A DNA stretch of 64,000 bases from positions 157,202 through 221,201 of the forward strand of contig NZ_SSMX01000054.1 of assembly GCF_004799515.1 (NCBI RefSeq). The letters are read 5' to 3'. Shown here piece by piece: positions 51,579 to 59,630 of this stretch (position 1 is the stretch's first letter; each line of letters opens with the position of its first letter). A program made the translations under genes and the position numbers. The notes beneath the pieces were generated by a model. That model ran no database searches and was not told the origin of the DNA. It saw only the letters and a list, made by a program, of their open reading frames with translations. The DNA comes from Phenylobacterium sp. GTDB lineage: Bacteria; Pseudomonadota; Alphaproteobacteria; Caulobacterales; Caulobacteraceae.

Positions 51579-52436
51579 TCAGCTTTCCGCGGCCGCCTGC
51601 GCGAACTCCGGGAACAGCTCAGCGAAGGGCGAGGGGCCGCTCTGGTCCCAGCTGTGGCGGCTGCCGACCGTGATGCCGCCGTCAACCACGATGTGGGTCC
51701 CGGTGACGAAGGCGGAGTCGTCGCTGGCCAGGTAGAGGGCGGCGCGGGCGATGTCCTCCGGAACGCCGCCCTTGGGTATCGGCTGGACGTTGGCGCTGTG
51801 CTCGGCGATGCGGGCGGCCATCTGGTCGGCCACCTCGCGCGGCAGGCCCAGCGAGGCGCCGAAGATCGAGGTGGCGATCAGGCCCGGGCAGATGGCGTTG
51901 ACCCGGATCTTCTGCCGCGACAGCTGGGCCGCGGCGCAGCGGCTCATGTGGATCACCGCGGCCTTGGCCGAGGAATAGGCGATGGGTCCCCAGCCGGCCT
52001 GCAGGCCGGCGATGGAGGCGGTGTTGATGATCGAGCCGGCCCCGCGCTCCAGCATCAGGGGCGCGGCGTACTTCATACCAAGCGCCGGTCCGCGGACCAG
52101 GACGTCGAAGATCCAACTCCAGGTCTCGGACTGGATCTCCGGGATCGAGCGCATGCCGTCGGAGATGCCGGCGTTGTTGAACAGCACGTCCAGGCCGCCA
52201 TATTCGGTCTGGGCCAGGCCGACGGCCGCGGCGATGTCGGCCTCCAGCGTCACGTCGCAGCGGGCGAAGCGGACCGCGCCCTTGAAGCGCTGCTCCAGCA
52301 TGCGGCCCTTCTCGTCCTGGATGTCGGCGGCGATGACACGCGCGCCCTCGGCCACGAACAGCTCGACCGCGCCCAGGCCGATGCCGGAGACGCCGCCGGT
52401 GATCACCGCCACCTTGCCGTCCAGACGTCCCGCCAT
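51579..52436 (-). CDS. SDR-family oxidoreductase
   Basis: A 285-residue classical SDR with TGGVSGIGLGAVELFVAEG, Asp in IAADIQDEKG, NNAGISDG, the Ser in INTASIAGL and the Tyr-x3-Lys site in AYSSAKAAVIHM, plus IRVNAICPGLIATSIFGA. The C-terminal 25 residues (HSWDQSGPSPFAELFPEFAQ) extend past the usual end. It is similar to cyclohexanol/secondary-alcohol dehydrogenase-type SDRs, but the substrate is unknown. ATG 52434-52436 follows AGAGG. A much longer frame upstream is a shadow of the GT87 gene. Confidence 0.87.
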   Translation of the reverse strand: MAGRLDGKVAVITGGVSGIGLGAVELFVAEGARVIAADIQDEKGRMLEQRFKGAVRFARCDVTLEADIAAAVGLAQTEYGGLDVLFNNAGISDGMRSIPEIQSETWSWIFDVLVRGPALGMKYAAPLMLERGAGSIINTASIAGLQAGWGPIAYSSAKAAVIHMSRCAAAQLSRQKIRVNAICPGLIATSIFGASLGLPREVADQMAARIAEHSANVQPIPKGGVPEDIARAALYLASDDSAFVTGTHIVVDGGITVGSRHSWDQSGPSPFAELFPEFAQAAAES

Positions 52437-52486
52437 GCTGGTTTCCTCTCCCGTGTCGCCGCCGCCCTTGAGGGCTTTGCCGAGTG

Positions 52487-53710
52487 CTACGCTGGCAGCG
52501 CCGCCGCGTCGAGACGGGCGGGAAGATAGGCCCGCCGCAGGATGAGGAGGATGAAGGCCGCCATCAGCAACGGCAGCAGGCGCGCCGGCGGCGAGATCAC
52601 CGGCGGCCAGGCGGCCTGCCAGACGGCGAGCGCCAGGATCCAGCGCCAAAGCGGCCGCGGCTCGCCGTCGGCGGTCAGCCACAGGCCGGTGGCGATCACC
52701 ATCAGCACCATGTCGTAGCTGCCGGAGTGCGGCGCGGCCAGCAGGGTCGCGGCCAGCAGGGCGGCGAGCTTGAGGTCCCCGGACAGCCGGCTCCGGAAGG
52801 CCGCGAAGACCGCCGCCGCCCCGGCGGCGATGGCGCCGGTCTGGACCAGCGAGGCCAGCTTCGCCGGCGCGCCCAGCAGCACGGCGCAGGCATAGACGCT
52901 GTGGCCCCAGATGCGGCCGAACTGCACCCACTTGGGGTCGGCGCCCGAGAAGCTCTCCAGGGTCTCGCGCACCCACCAGACCCAGGCGTCGATACCGAAG
53001 ATGGCGGCGCTGGCCAGCGCCAGGGCGCCGCCCGAGCCGACGGCCGCCGCCAGCGCCCGCCACTGTCCGGCCGCCGCCAGCGCCACGGGGACCAGCAGCC
53101 AGAATTGCGGCTTGAAGGTGAGCAGGCCCAGGACCGCGCCGGCCAGCAGGGGCCGTGTCTTGGCCAGCCGGAAGCCGCCGATCAGCAGGGCCGCCACCAG
53201 GAACGCGCACTGGCCATCGACCGCGTTCACCGAGGCCGCCGGGCAGAGCAGCGCCGCCGCGGCCAGCCAGGGCGCGTAGCGCGGCTGCTCGGACCGATAG
53301 AGGATGGCGGCGACCAGCAGGCCCGCGCTCAGCGCCTGGAAGGCGGCGTAGGATCCCAGAAAGCCCAGGGGCTCGAAGGGCGCCAGCAGCACCAGGAAGC
53401 TCGGTGGATAGACCCAAGGCCGGAACGGCACGGGCGCCGTCAGCCAGCCCTTCAGGCTCTGGTTCAGCCAGGCGGTGAAGCGGTCGCCGTCGAAGATCAG
53501 CGGCAGGTGGCCGTGCAGGGCCTCATGCGCCGCGCCCCACAGCACCATCCAGTCGCTGCCCGGGGCGTTGTAGTCGATGCCGACGGAGCCCGGCGCCCAG
53601 AAGGTCGTGGCGAAGACCACCCAGCCATAGGCCGCGAACAGGATGGCCGGCGCGGCGACGATGGCCGGCGGCCGCGCGAACGCACCGGACAGGTTTCCGG
53701 GCCGGGTCAT
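52487..53710 (-). CDS. GT87-type (DUF2029) polyprenol-phosphate mannosyltransferase-like membrane protein
   Basis: A 407-residue integral membrane protein with about ten hydrophobic segments. The first loop contains GIDYNAPGSDWMVLWGAAHE, with the Asp near the first periplasmic loop expected for a GT-C glycosyltransferase, and the later LLTFKPQFWLLVPVALAAAG and WVYPPSFLVLLAPFEPLGFL match the GT87 family. It would use a lipid-linked sugar as donor; acceptor unknown. It lies 50 bases upstream of the SDR on the same strand. Confidence 0.83.
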   Translation of the reverse strand: MTRPGNLSGAFARPPAIVAAPAILFAAYGWVVFATTFWAPGSVGIDYNAPGSDWMVLWGAAHEALHGHLPLIFDGDRFTAWLNQSLKGWLTAPVPFRPWVYPPSFLVLLAPFEPLGFLGSYAAFQALSAGLLVAAILYRSEQPRYAPWLAAAALLCPAASVNAVDGQCAFLVAALLIGGFRLAKTRPLLAGAVLGLLTFKPQFWLLVPVALAAAGQWRALAAAVGSGGALALASAAIFGIDAWVWWVRETLESFSGADPKWVQFGRIWGHSVYACAVLLGAPAKLASLVQTGAIAAGAAAVFAAFRSRLSGDLKLAALLAATLLAAPHSGSYDMVLMVIATGLWLTADGEPRPLWRWILALAVWQAAWPPVISPPARLLPLLMAAFILLILRRAYLPARLDAAALPA

Positions 53711-53800
53711 GCTCTCTCCGCCTTGCAGCTCAGGCGGCCAGCCTAGCCGGCGGCCTCCTGCGCGAAGGTTAAGGCGGCCCCGGTTTGCGCGAGGGACCCG

Positions 53801-54802
53801 TCAATCGACGGTGATCACCACCTTGCCCATGGCCTGGCGGCTGCCCAGGTGGGCGATGGCGTCGGCGCCCTTCTCCAGCGGGAAGCGCTCGGAAACGTGC
53901 GGCTTGATCTTGCCCTGGGCGTAGAGGTCCAGGAGATCCTCGATGCTCTTGGCGAAGGCGGCCGGGTTCTTGGCCGTCCAGCTGCCCCAGAAGACGCCGA
54001 CGATGTCGCAGCCCTTCAGCAGCGCGAGGTTCAGCGGGATGCGCGGGATCTCCCCGGCCGCGAAGCCGATCACCAGGTAGCGGCCTTCCCAGGCGATGGA
54101 GCGCAGAGCCGGCTCGGCGTAGTCGCCGCCCACGGCGTCATAGATCACGTCGGCGCCGTTTGGCCCGCAGGCGTCCTTGAACAGCTGGCCCAGCGCCTTC
54201 TGGCCCTCCTTGTCGAAGGGGCCGCGGCCGTAGACCACGCCGCTGTCGGCCCCATGGGCGATGGCCAGGTCGACCTTCTCCTGCGTCGAGCAGGCGGCGA
54301 TCACCCGCGCGCCCATGGCCTTGCCCAGCTCCACCGCCGAGAGGCCGACGCCGCCGGCCGCGCCCAGCACCAGGAGGGTCTCGCCGGCCTTCAGGTGGCC
54401 GCGGTCGGTCAGCGCGTGCCAGGAGGTGCCGTAGGTTAGGATGAAGGCCGCCGCCACGTCGTGCGGCATGGCGTCCGGGATCTTCCACAGCCGGTTGGCG
54501 GGCAGCAGCACCTCCTCCGCCATGGCGCCCCAGCCGGTATTGGCCAGGATGCGGTCGCCGGGTTTGACGTTGGTCACGCCTTCGCCCACCGCCTTGACCA
54601 CGCCGGACAGCTCGCCGCCGGGTGCGAAGGGCCGCTCCGGCTTGAACTGATACTTGTCCTCGATGATCAGCACGTCAGGGAAGTTGACCCCGATGGCCTT
54701 GACCGAGATCACCGCGTGCCCGGGCTTGGCCTCGGGCGCGGCGATATCCTCCAGCACCAGGGTCTCCGGGCCGCCCACGGCCTTGCTCAACAGCGCCTTC
54801 AT
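53801..54802 (-). CDS. Zinc-free NADPH:quinone oxidoreductase (MDR family)
   Basis: A 333-residue medium-chain dehydrogenase/reductase of the quinone reductase group. It has the GHAVISVKAIGVNFPDVLII N-terminal domain, LILTYGTSWHALTDRGHLKA, the nucleotide motif LVLGAAGGVGLSAVELGKAM and the NADPH loop GADVIYDAVGGDYAEPALRS. The structural-zinc Cys cluster of alcohol dehydrogenases is absent, as expected. It likely reduces quinones or enoyl substrates. Divergent from the third CTERM gene. Confidence 0.9.
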   Translation of the reverse strand: MKALLSKAVGGPETLVLEDIAAPEAKPGHAVISVKAIGVNFPDVLIIEDKYQFKPERPFAPGGELSGVVKAVGEGVTNVKPGDRILANTGWGAMAEEVLLPANRLWKIPDAMPHDVAAAFILTYGTSWHALTDRGHLKAGETLLVLGAAGGVGLSAVELGKAMGARVIAACSTQEKVDLAIAHGADSGVVYGRGPFDKEGQKALGQLFKDACGPNGADVIYDAVGGDYAEPALRSIAWEGRYLVIGFAAGEIPRIPLNLALLKGCDIVGVFWGSWTAKNPAAFAKSIEDLLDLYAQGKIKPHVSERFPLEKGADAIAHLGSRQAMGKVVITVD

Positions 54803-54953
54803 GCCTGGTCTCTCCCGGCTGGTCTTTTCGAGGTCGCGCGGACGCTAGCCCAGTCGAACGGATGTTTGAAGCGCAGTTCGCGGCTTCGCTCCGGCGTCGC
54901 CGCCCCGTCATGTCGCGGTGTTAACCCTCCGCCCAGTGTCACAGGAGGTCGCA

Positions 54954-55616
54954 ATGGTTTCGGTTCGGCAGGATTGGCGCGCAGTCGCCCTGGGCTTGGG
55001 AATTCTGGCGGCGGCCGCGGCCGGCGCGGCGAACGCCGGCGTGATCTACCAGAGCGCGACCAACAGCGGCGCCGACTCGGGCGACTATATCCTCAGCAGC
55101 AACAACCTGATCGGGGCCGAATTCAGCGTGACGAGCTCCACGGTCGTCACCGCCATCGGAGCCCAGTTCGGAAATCCCTTCGATCCCGATCCCGGCACGA
55201 TCTTCGGGGCCATTGTCCCGGTCGCCTCGCTGTCGGACTTTCCGGCGGGCTCCTCGGCCGACCTTGCGTCGATCAGCCTGGCGGACGTGGTGTTCTCGGC
55301 CCCGAACCCGGGCGATCTGATGGTGGCCCTGTCGGCGCCGGTGACGTTGGCGGCCGGCAGCTATGCGGTCATCTTCGGCTCCGGACAGTTCGGCGCCACC
55401 GGCTTCGCCGCTCTGGGCGACGAGAACAATCCGGTCGGTTCGCCGGTCACGATCCAGTCCGCCTTCTCGCCCGGCTGGGCGAGCCTTGGCGATCCCGGCG
55501 TGCGGATCGTGGTGGACGGCGTGCCGGAACCGGCGAGCTGGGGCCTGATGATCGCAGGCTTCGGCGGCATGGGCGCGCTCCTGCGCCGCCGGAAGACCGC
55601 GCTCAGCGCCGCCTGA
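54954..55616 (+). CDS. Secreted PEPxxWA-CTERM protein, copy 3
   Basis: A 220-residue secreted protein: signal peptide (VALGLGILAAAAAGAANA), a beta-rich domain beginning GVIYQSATNSGADSG, and the sorting signal VPEPASWGLMIAGFGGMGAL followed by RRRK. Its middle domain, which includes SSTVVTAIGAQFGNPF and SYAVIFGSGQFGATGF, differs from the other two CTERM proteins and resembles the choice-of-anchor type of CTERM proteins. AGGAGG stands 5 bases before the ATG. Function unknown; probably cell-surface or exported. Confidence 0.9.
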   Translation: MVSVRQDWRAVALGLGILAAAAAGAANAGVIYQSATNSGADSGDYILSSNNLIGAEFSVTSSTVVTAIGAQFGNPFDPDPGTIFGAIVPVASLSDFPAGSSADLASISLADVVFSAPNPGDLMVALSAPVTLAAGSYAVIFGSGQFGATGFAALGDENNPVGSPVTIQSAFSPGWASLGDPGVRIVVDGVPEPASWGLMIAGFGGMGALLRRRKTALSAA

Positions 55617-55626
55617 TTTGCCGACG

Positions 55627-55652
55627 GCCGCGCGTTCGAACAAACGCGCGGC
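55627..55652 (+). terminator. Hairpin after CTERM copy 3
   Basis: GCCGCGCGTT and AACGCGCGGC form a perfect 10-base stem with loop CGAACA, 11 bases after the stop. No T-tract follows, so it may act with Rho or stabilise the message. Confidence 0.5.
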
Positions 55653-55659
55653 CCGCCGA

Positions 55660-55688
55660 TTGGCGGAAAGCAACGCGTCGCCTATATT
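55660..55688 (+). promoter_or_regulatory. Candidate sigma-70 promoter of rlmN
   Basis: TTGGCG (55660-55665) and TATATT (55683-55688) are spaced by exactly 17 bases, 27 bases before the rlmN start. Good match to both hexamers in an otherwise GC-rich region. Confidence 0.55.
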
Positions 55689-55715
55689 GCCGGCTCTCCA
55701 ACAGGATAGCTTGCC

Positions 55716-56879
55716 TTGGGCGTGACCCTCGACCTCTCGCGCGGCCCCGCAGCCGCGGCCGTTCCCGTCAAGCCGAATTTGGCGGGCCTGACGCGGGCGG
55801 AGCTTGCGCAGGCGCTGATCGACACCGAGGTCGTGCGGCCGGACAAGGCCAGGATGCGGGCGACCCAGCTCTGGCGCTGGATCCACCACTACGGCGTCAC
55901 CGATTTCGCGGCCATGACCGACGTGGCCAAGGAGATGCGCGCCAGCCTGAGCGAGGCCTTCACTCTGGCGCGGCCGGAGATCGTCGAGCGGCAGGTCTCC
56001 CAGGACGGCACGCGGAAGTGGCTGATCCGCACCGCGCCCGGCATCGAAATCGAGACCGTCTACATCCCCGACGTCGGCCGGGCCGGGGCGCTCTGCGTCT
56101 CGTCGCAGGTGGGCTGCACGCTGAACTGCACCTTCTGCCACACCGGGACGCAGGCCCTGGTGCGCAACCTGACCGCCGCGGAGATCGTGGCCCAGGTGCA
56201 GGTGGCGCGCGACGACCTCGGCGAATGGCCCTCGCCCAAGGAGGACCGCCGGCTCTCCAACATCGTCTTCATGGGCATGGGCGAGCCGCTCTACAATCTC
56301 GACAACGTCGCCGCCGCCATCGACGTCATCGCCGATAATGAAGGTATCGCCATCTCGCGCCGGCGGATCACGGTCTCGACCTCCGGCGTGGTCCCGGAGT
56401 TGCAGGCCCTGGGCGAGCGCACGGGCGCCATGCTGGCCATCTCGCTGCACGCCACCAACGATGCGTTGCGCGAAGAACTCGTGCCGCTGAACAAGAAATA
56501 TCCGATCGCCGAGCTAATGGCCGGCATCCGCGCCTATCCCGGCCTAGCCAACGCCAAGCGGGTGACCTTCGAATACGTCATGCTGAAGGGCGTCAACGAC
56601 AGCCCTGCCGAGGCCAAGGCCCTGGTCCAGCTGCTGAAGGGCATTCCGGCCAAGATCAACCTGATCCCGTTCAATCCCTGGCCGGGCAGCCCCTACGAGT
56701 GCTCGGACTGGAAGACCATCGAGGCCTTCGCCGCCATCCTGAACCGCGGCGGCTACGCCTCGCCGATCCGCACGCCGCGCGGCCGCGACATCCTGGCCGC
56801 CTGCGGCCAGCTGAAGAGCGAGAGCGAGAAGCTGCGCGCCAGCGCCCGGCGCAGGGCGACGGCGGCCGATCCGGCCTAA
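55716..56879 (+). CDS. rlmN: Dual-specificity rRNA/tRNA adenine-C2 methyltransferase
   Basis: RlmN makes m2A2503 in 23S rRNA and m2A37 in some tRNAs by radical SAM chemistry. The 387-residue protein has the C-x3-C-x2-C cluster motif (SQVGCTLNCTFCHTGTQ), VFMGMGEPLYNLDNV, SLHATNDALREELVP and NLIPFNPWPGSPYE. A conserved Cys near the C-terminus (ILAACGQL) completes the mechanism. The start is TTG 55716 or GTG 55722; I keep the former. Confidence 0.96.
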   Translation: MGVTLDLSRGPAAAAVPVKPNLAGLTRAELAQALIDTEVVRPDKARMRATQLWRWIHHYGVTDFAAMTDVAKEMRASLSEAFTLARPEIVERQVSQDGTRKWLIRTAPGIEIETVYIPDVGRAGALCVSSQVGCTLNCTFCHTGTQALVRNLTAAEIVAQVQVARDDLGEWPSPKEDRRLSNIVFMGMGEPLYNLDNVAAAIDVIADNEGIAISRRRITVSTSGVVPELQALGERTGAMLAISLHATNDALREELVPLNKKYPIAELMAGIRAYPGLANAKRVTFEYVMLKGVNDSPAEAKALVQLLKGIPAKINLIPFNPWPGSPYECSDWKTIEAFAAILNRGGYASPIRTPRGRDILAACGQLKSESEKLRASARRRATAADPA

Positions 56880-56946
56880 CCGCCCGCCCGTTGTGGGCCC
56901 TGCGCGGCGTGCTATCCAGGCGCACGCCCAGCGGAGACGCCAGCCC

Positions 56947-57375
56947 ATGACCACGCCCCTGCAGTCGCCGGAGATCCAGGCGTTCGCCACCGGCTTTCCG
57001 GTCACCCTGCTGCACGCCGGCGTGACGGTGGCGATCCTGTTCGCGGCGGCGGCGCTCTACGTCATGCTGACGCCGCACAAGGAGATTGCCCTGATCCGCG
57101 AGGGCAACACCTCGGCGGCGGTGTCGCTGGCCGGCGTGCTGGTGGGGCTCGCCATTCCGCTGGCGGTGTCGCTGAAGGCCTCGACGGGGCTGATCGATCT
57201 CGCGCTCTGGGGCGTGGCGATCACCCTGGTGCAGCTTTTGATCTTCCGGCTGGTGGACCTGATCCTGCACGGCCTGCCCAAGCGCATCCAGGATGATGAG
57301 ATGGCGGCGGCCGCCATGCTGGTGGGCGCCAAGGTGGCCACCGCCCTGATCCTCGCCGCCGCCGTCTCGGGTTGA
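56947..57375 (+). CDS. DUF350 family membrane protein
   Basis: A 142-residue protein with four hydrophobic segments and the DUF350 motifs YVMLTPHKEIALIREGNTSA and LALWGVAITLVQLLIFRLVD. DUF350 proteins often occur near potassium-channel-like or polyamine genes, but their function is unknown. ATG 56947. It lies 67 bases after rlmN and 31 bases before the protease-like gene. Confidence 0.86.
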   Translation: MTTPLQSPEIQAFATGFPVTLLHAGVTVAILFAAAALYVMLTPHKEIALIREGNTSAAVSLAGVLVGLAIPLAVSLKASTGLIDLALWGVAITLVQLLIFRLVDLILHGLPKRIQDDEMAAAAMLVGAKVATALILAAAVSG

Positions 57376-57406
57376 CGGCGAGGGACCCGCGAACAGGCGC
57401 CGCCGC

Positions 57407-58246
57407 ATGCATTTCCCCCGGCTGCCCGACTGGCTGATCTACGCCGTGGTGGTGGTGGCGCTGCTGATCGCCGCGGTAGGCCGCCAGGAGCGGGCCGACG
57501 CCCCGCCGGCCCCGCCGCCGTCGCCGGAGGCTGAGGGCGCGGTGTTGGGCGCGGCCTCTCCCTTCGACCCCGCGGTGGCCGTGCAGGTGGCCGACAAGAC
57601 CGACCCCGGCGCGGGCACCGCCTTCTCCATTTCGCAGACCGGCGTCTGGGTCACCGCGCGCCATGTGGTGGAGGGCTGCGCCCAGGCGGCCATCGTGGTC
57701 GGGCCAGGCCGCGGCGTGGCGGCCAAGGTGCGGATCGACCCCGCCGCGGAGACCGCCATCCTGACCACCGACGGCGGCGCGCCGGCCCTGCCGCTGGCCT
57801 TGAGTCAGCGCCTGCGCCGCGGCGAACGGGCCTTCCACATGGGCTTCCCGCAGGGCCGCCCCGGCGAGGCCAGCTCGCGCCTGCTAGGGCGTGAGAACCT
57901 GGTGGTGCAGGGCCGCGGCGCCCGCACCGAGCCGGTGCTGGTCTGGGCCGAGACCGGCCGCACCGACGGGCTGAAGGGCACCTTGGGCGGGCTCTCCGGC
58001 GCCCCGGCGCTTGACGACCAGGGCCGGGTGGTGGGCGTGACGATCGCCGAGGCGCCCCGGCGCGGGCGCATCTACACCACCGCCCCGGAAACCACAGCCC
58101 GCGCCCTGGCCGCCGCCGGCCGGCTTCTGGCCAACGCCCCGGCGAGCGCCGCGGGCGAGCCGGTCAACGCCGACAACTATGGCCGCATCGCCGACGACCT
58201 GCGCCGCAACCTGCGCGTCGCCCAGGTGGTGTGCCTGACGGCCTAG
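57407..58246 (+). CDS. Membrane-anchored trypsin-fold protein with altered triad
   Basis: A 279-residue protein with one N-terminal membrane helix (about residues 9-24), a Pro/Ala-rich linker and a trypsin-like domain. His86 (VTARHVVEGC) and Ser197 (GGLSGAP) are in place, but the position of the catalytic Asp, usually in a TDLALL-type strand, is Glu115 (AAETAILT). It may be a weakened or inactive protease, or an active variant. C-terminal NYGRIADDLRRNLRVAQVVC is an extra helix. Convergent with ampG by 4 overlapping bases. Confidence 0.78.
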   Translation: MHFPRLPDWLIYAVVVVALLIAAVGRQERADAPPAPPPSPEAEGAVLGAASPFDPAVAVQVADKTDPGAGTAFSISQTGVWVTARHVVEGCAQAAIVVGPGRGVAAKVRIDPAAETAILTTDGGAPALPLALSQRLRRGERAFHMGFPQGRPGEASSRLLGRENLVVQGRGARTEPVLVWAETGRTDGLKGTLGGLSGAPALDDQGRVVGVTIAEAPRRGRIYTTAPETTARALAAAGRLLANAPASAAGEPVNADNYGRIADDLRRNLRVAQVVCLTA

Positions 58247-59595
58247 GCTGGAACCGGCGCGGCCTCGGCGCGGCCGTTCAGCCGCGCCAGCAAGAGCACG
58301 AGCAGGATCGGCGCGATGGCCGTCAGCCCCGTGCCGATCCAGGCGGTGACATAGGCGCCCATCAGGCCCTGGCTGTGCGACAGGCCGTCGACCACCTGGC
58401 CCGAGAAGCCCTTCAGGAACTTGCCCAGGAAGGCGTAGGTCGACGACAGCAGCGCGTACTGGGTCGCCGTATAGCCGAGGCCCGTGAGGCTCGACATGTA
58501 GGCCACCAGCGCCACCCCGGCGAAGGCCTGGGCGAAGTTGTCGAGGGCCATCACCGCGGTGAACAGACCCGTGTCGTGCGAGAGCGTCAGCAGGGCGAAG
58601 GACGCGGTGCCCAGACCCTGCAGCAGCGAGCCGGTGATCAGGGTCCGGAAGAGGCCGAAGCGCACGGCGAAGAGGCCGGATACGGCGATGCCGATGAAGG
58701 CCGCGGGCAAGCCGGTGGCGCCGCGCACCACCGCGACGACGTCCTTCGAGAGGCCCAGGTCGTGGTAGTAGGGGTTGTACATCGGCCCCATCAGGAAGTC
58801 GGGCAGGCGGTAGGCCGCGATGGCCGCCAGCATCAGCAGGCCCAGCGCCTTGTGGGTGGCGAAGAACTCCACGAAGGGGCCGACCACCGCGTCGAAGAAG
58901 CCGCGGGGCGTCCAGAGCGGGGCCTTGTCGTGCATCACCGCATCGGCGCGGGCGGGCTCGAATGCGAACAGGCTGGCGGTCACGCCGACGCCCATCAGCA
59001 CCGCCATGGCGATATAGGACGCCGGCCATCCGAAGTGGGCGGCGCCGGCGATGATGGCGGCGTCGGCGATCAGGATGGCGACCCGGTAGCCCAGCTGCGA
59101 GGCCGAGGAGAGCAGGCCGATCTCATCGGGGCCGTCCGCCGCCTCGATGCGCCAGGCGTCGATGACGATATCCTGGGTGGCTGAGGCGAAGGCCACCATC
59201 ACCGCGAAACCGCAGATCGCCGCCAGGCCCGCCGTGAGGCCTACGGCCGCCATGGCGACCAGGCCTGCGGCGACGATGGCCTGGGACAGCAGCATCCAGC
59301 CCCGGCGCCGGCCAAGCCGTCCCAGCAGGGGCACATCCACACGGTCGACGATGGGCGACCACAGCGGCTTGAACACATAGGCGAGGCCCGCCCAGGAGGC
59401 GAAGCCGATGAGTTTGAGGCTCGTCCCCTCGTCGCGCAGCCAGTATCCGAGCGTGTTCTGGGTGAGCAGGAAGGGTAGGCCGGACGCGAACCCCAGCGCC
59501 AGCATCACCGCGACCTTGGGCTGCCGCAGCTCGCGCACCACGTCCATGGCCGTGCGCTTCCGGAGCGGCGGGGCGGTGGTGGTGTCGGTGTTCAA
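58243..59595 (-). CDS. ampG: AmpG-type muropeptide permease (MFS)
   Basis: A 450-residue major facilitator protein with about twelve helices. The AmpG signature is clear: LALGFASGLPFLLTQNTLGY, then SWAGLAYVFKPLWSPIVDRV and the STQDIVIDAWRIE-like FASATQDIVIDAW. AmpG imports GlcNAc-1,6-anhydroMurNAc peptides for cell-wall recycling, products of enzymes such as MltA (1.4 kb). I chose the TTG at 59593-59595 (GGAG upstream); ATG 59544-59546 is the alternative. It lies 35 bases after the histidine kinase on the same strand. Confidence 0.85.
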   Translation of the reverse strand: MNTDTTTAPPLRKRTAMDVVRELRQPKVAVMLALGFASGLPFLLTQNTLGYWLRDEGTSLKLIGFASWAGLAYVFKPLWSPIVDRVDVPLLGRLGRRRGWMLLSQAIVAAGLVAMAAVGLTAGLAAICGFAVMVAFASATQDIVIDAWRIEAADGPDEIGLLSSASQLGYRVAILIADAAIIAGAAHFGWPASYIAMAVLMGVGVTASLFAFEPARADAVMHDKAPLWTPRGFFDAVVGPFVEFFATHKALGLLMLAAIAAYRLPDFLMGPMYNPYYHDLGLSKDVVAVVRGATGLPAAFIGIAVSGLFAVRFGLFRTLITGSLLQGLGTASFALLTLSHDTGLFTAVMALDNFAQAFAGVALVAYMSSLTGLGYTATQYALLSSTYAFLGKFLKGFSGQVVDGLSHSQGLMGAYVTAWIGTGLTAIAPILLVLLLARLNGRAEAAPVPA

Positions 59596-59630
59596 TCCCG
59601 GCTCCGGCGATTCGCCGGGGCCGCCCGGCG

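Noticed and set aside
51579..53417. A 612-codon - strand frame covering the SDR and part of the GT87 gene
   Set aside because: Only the last 286 codons (the SDR) are supported; the rest is an out-of-frame shadow of the GT87 gene.
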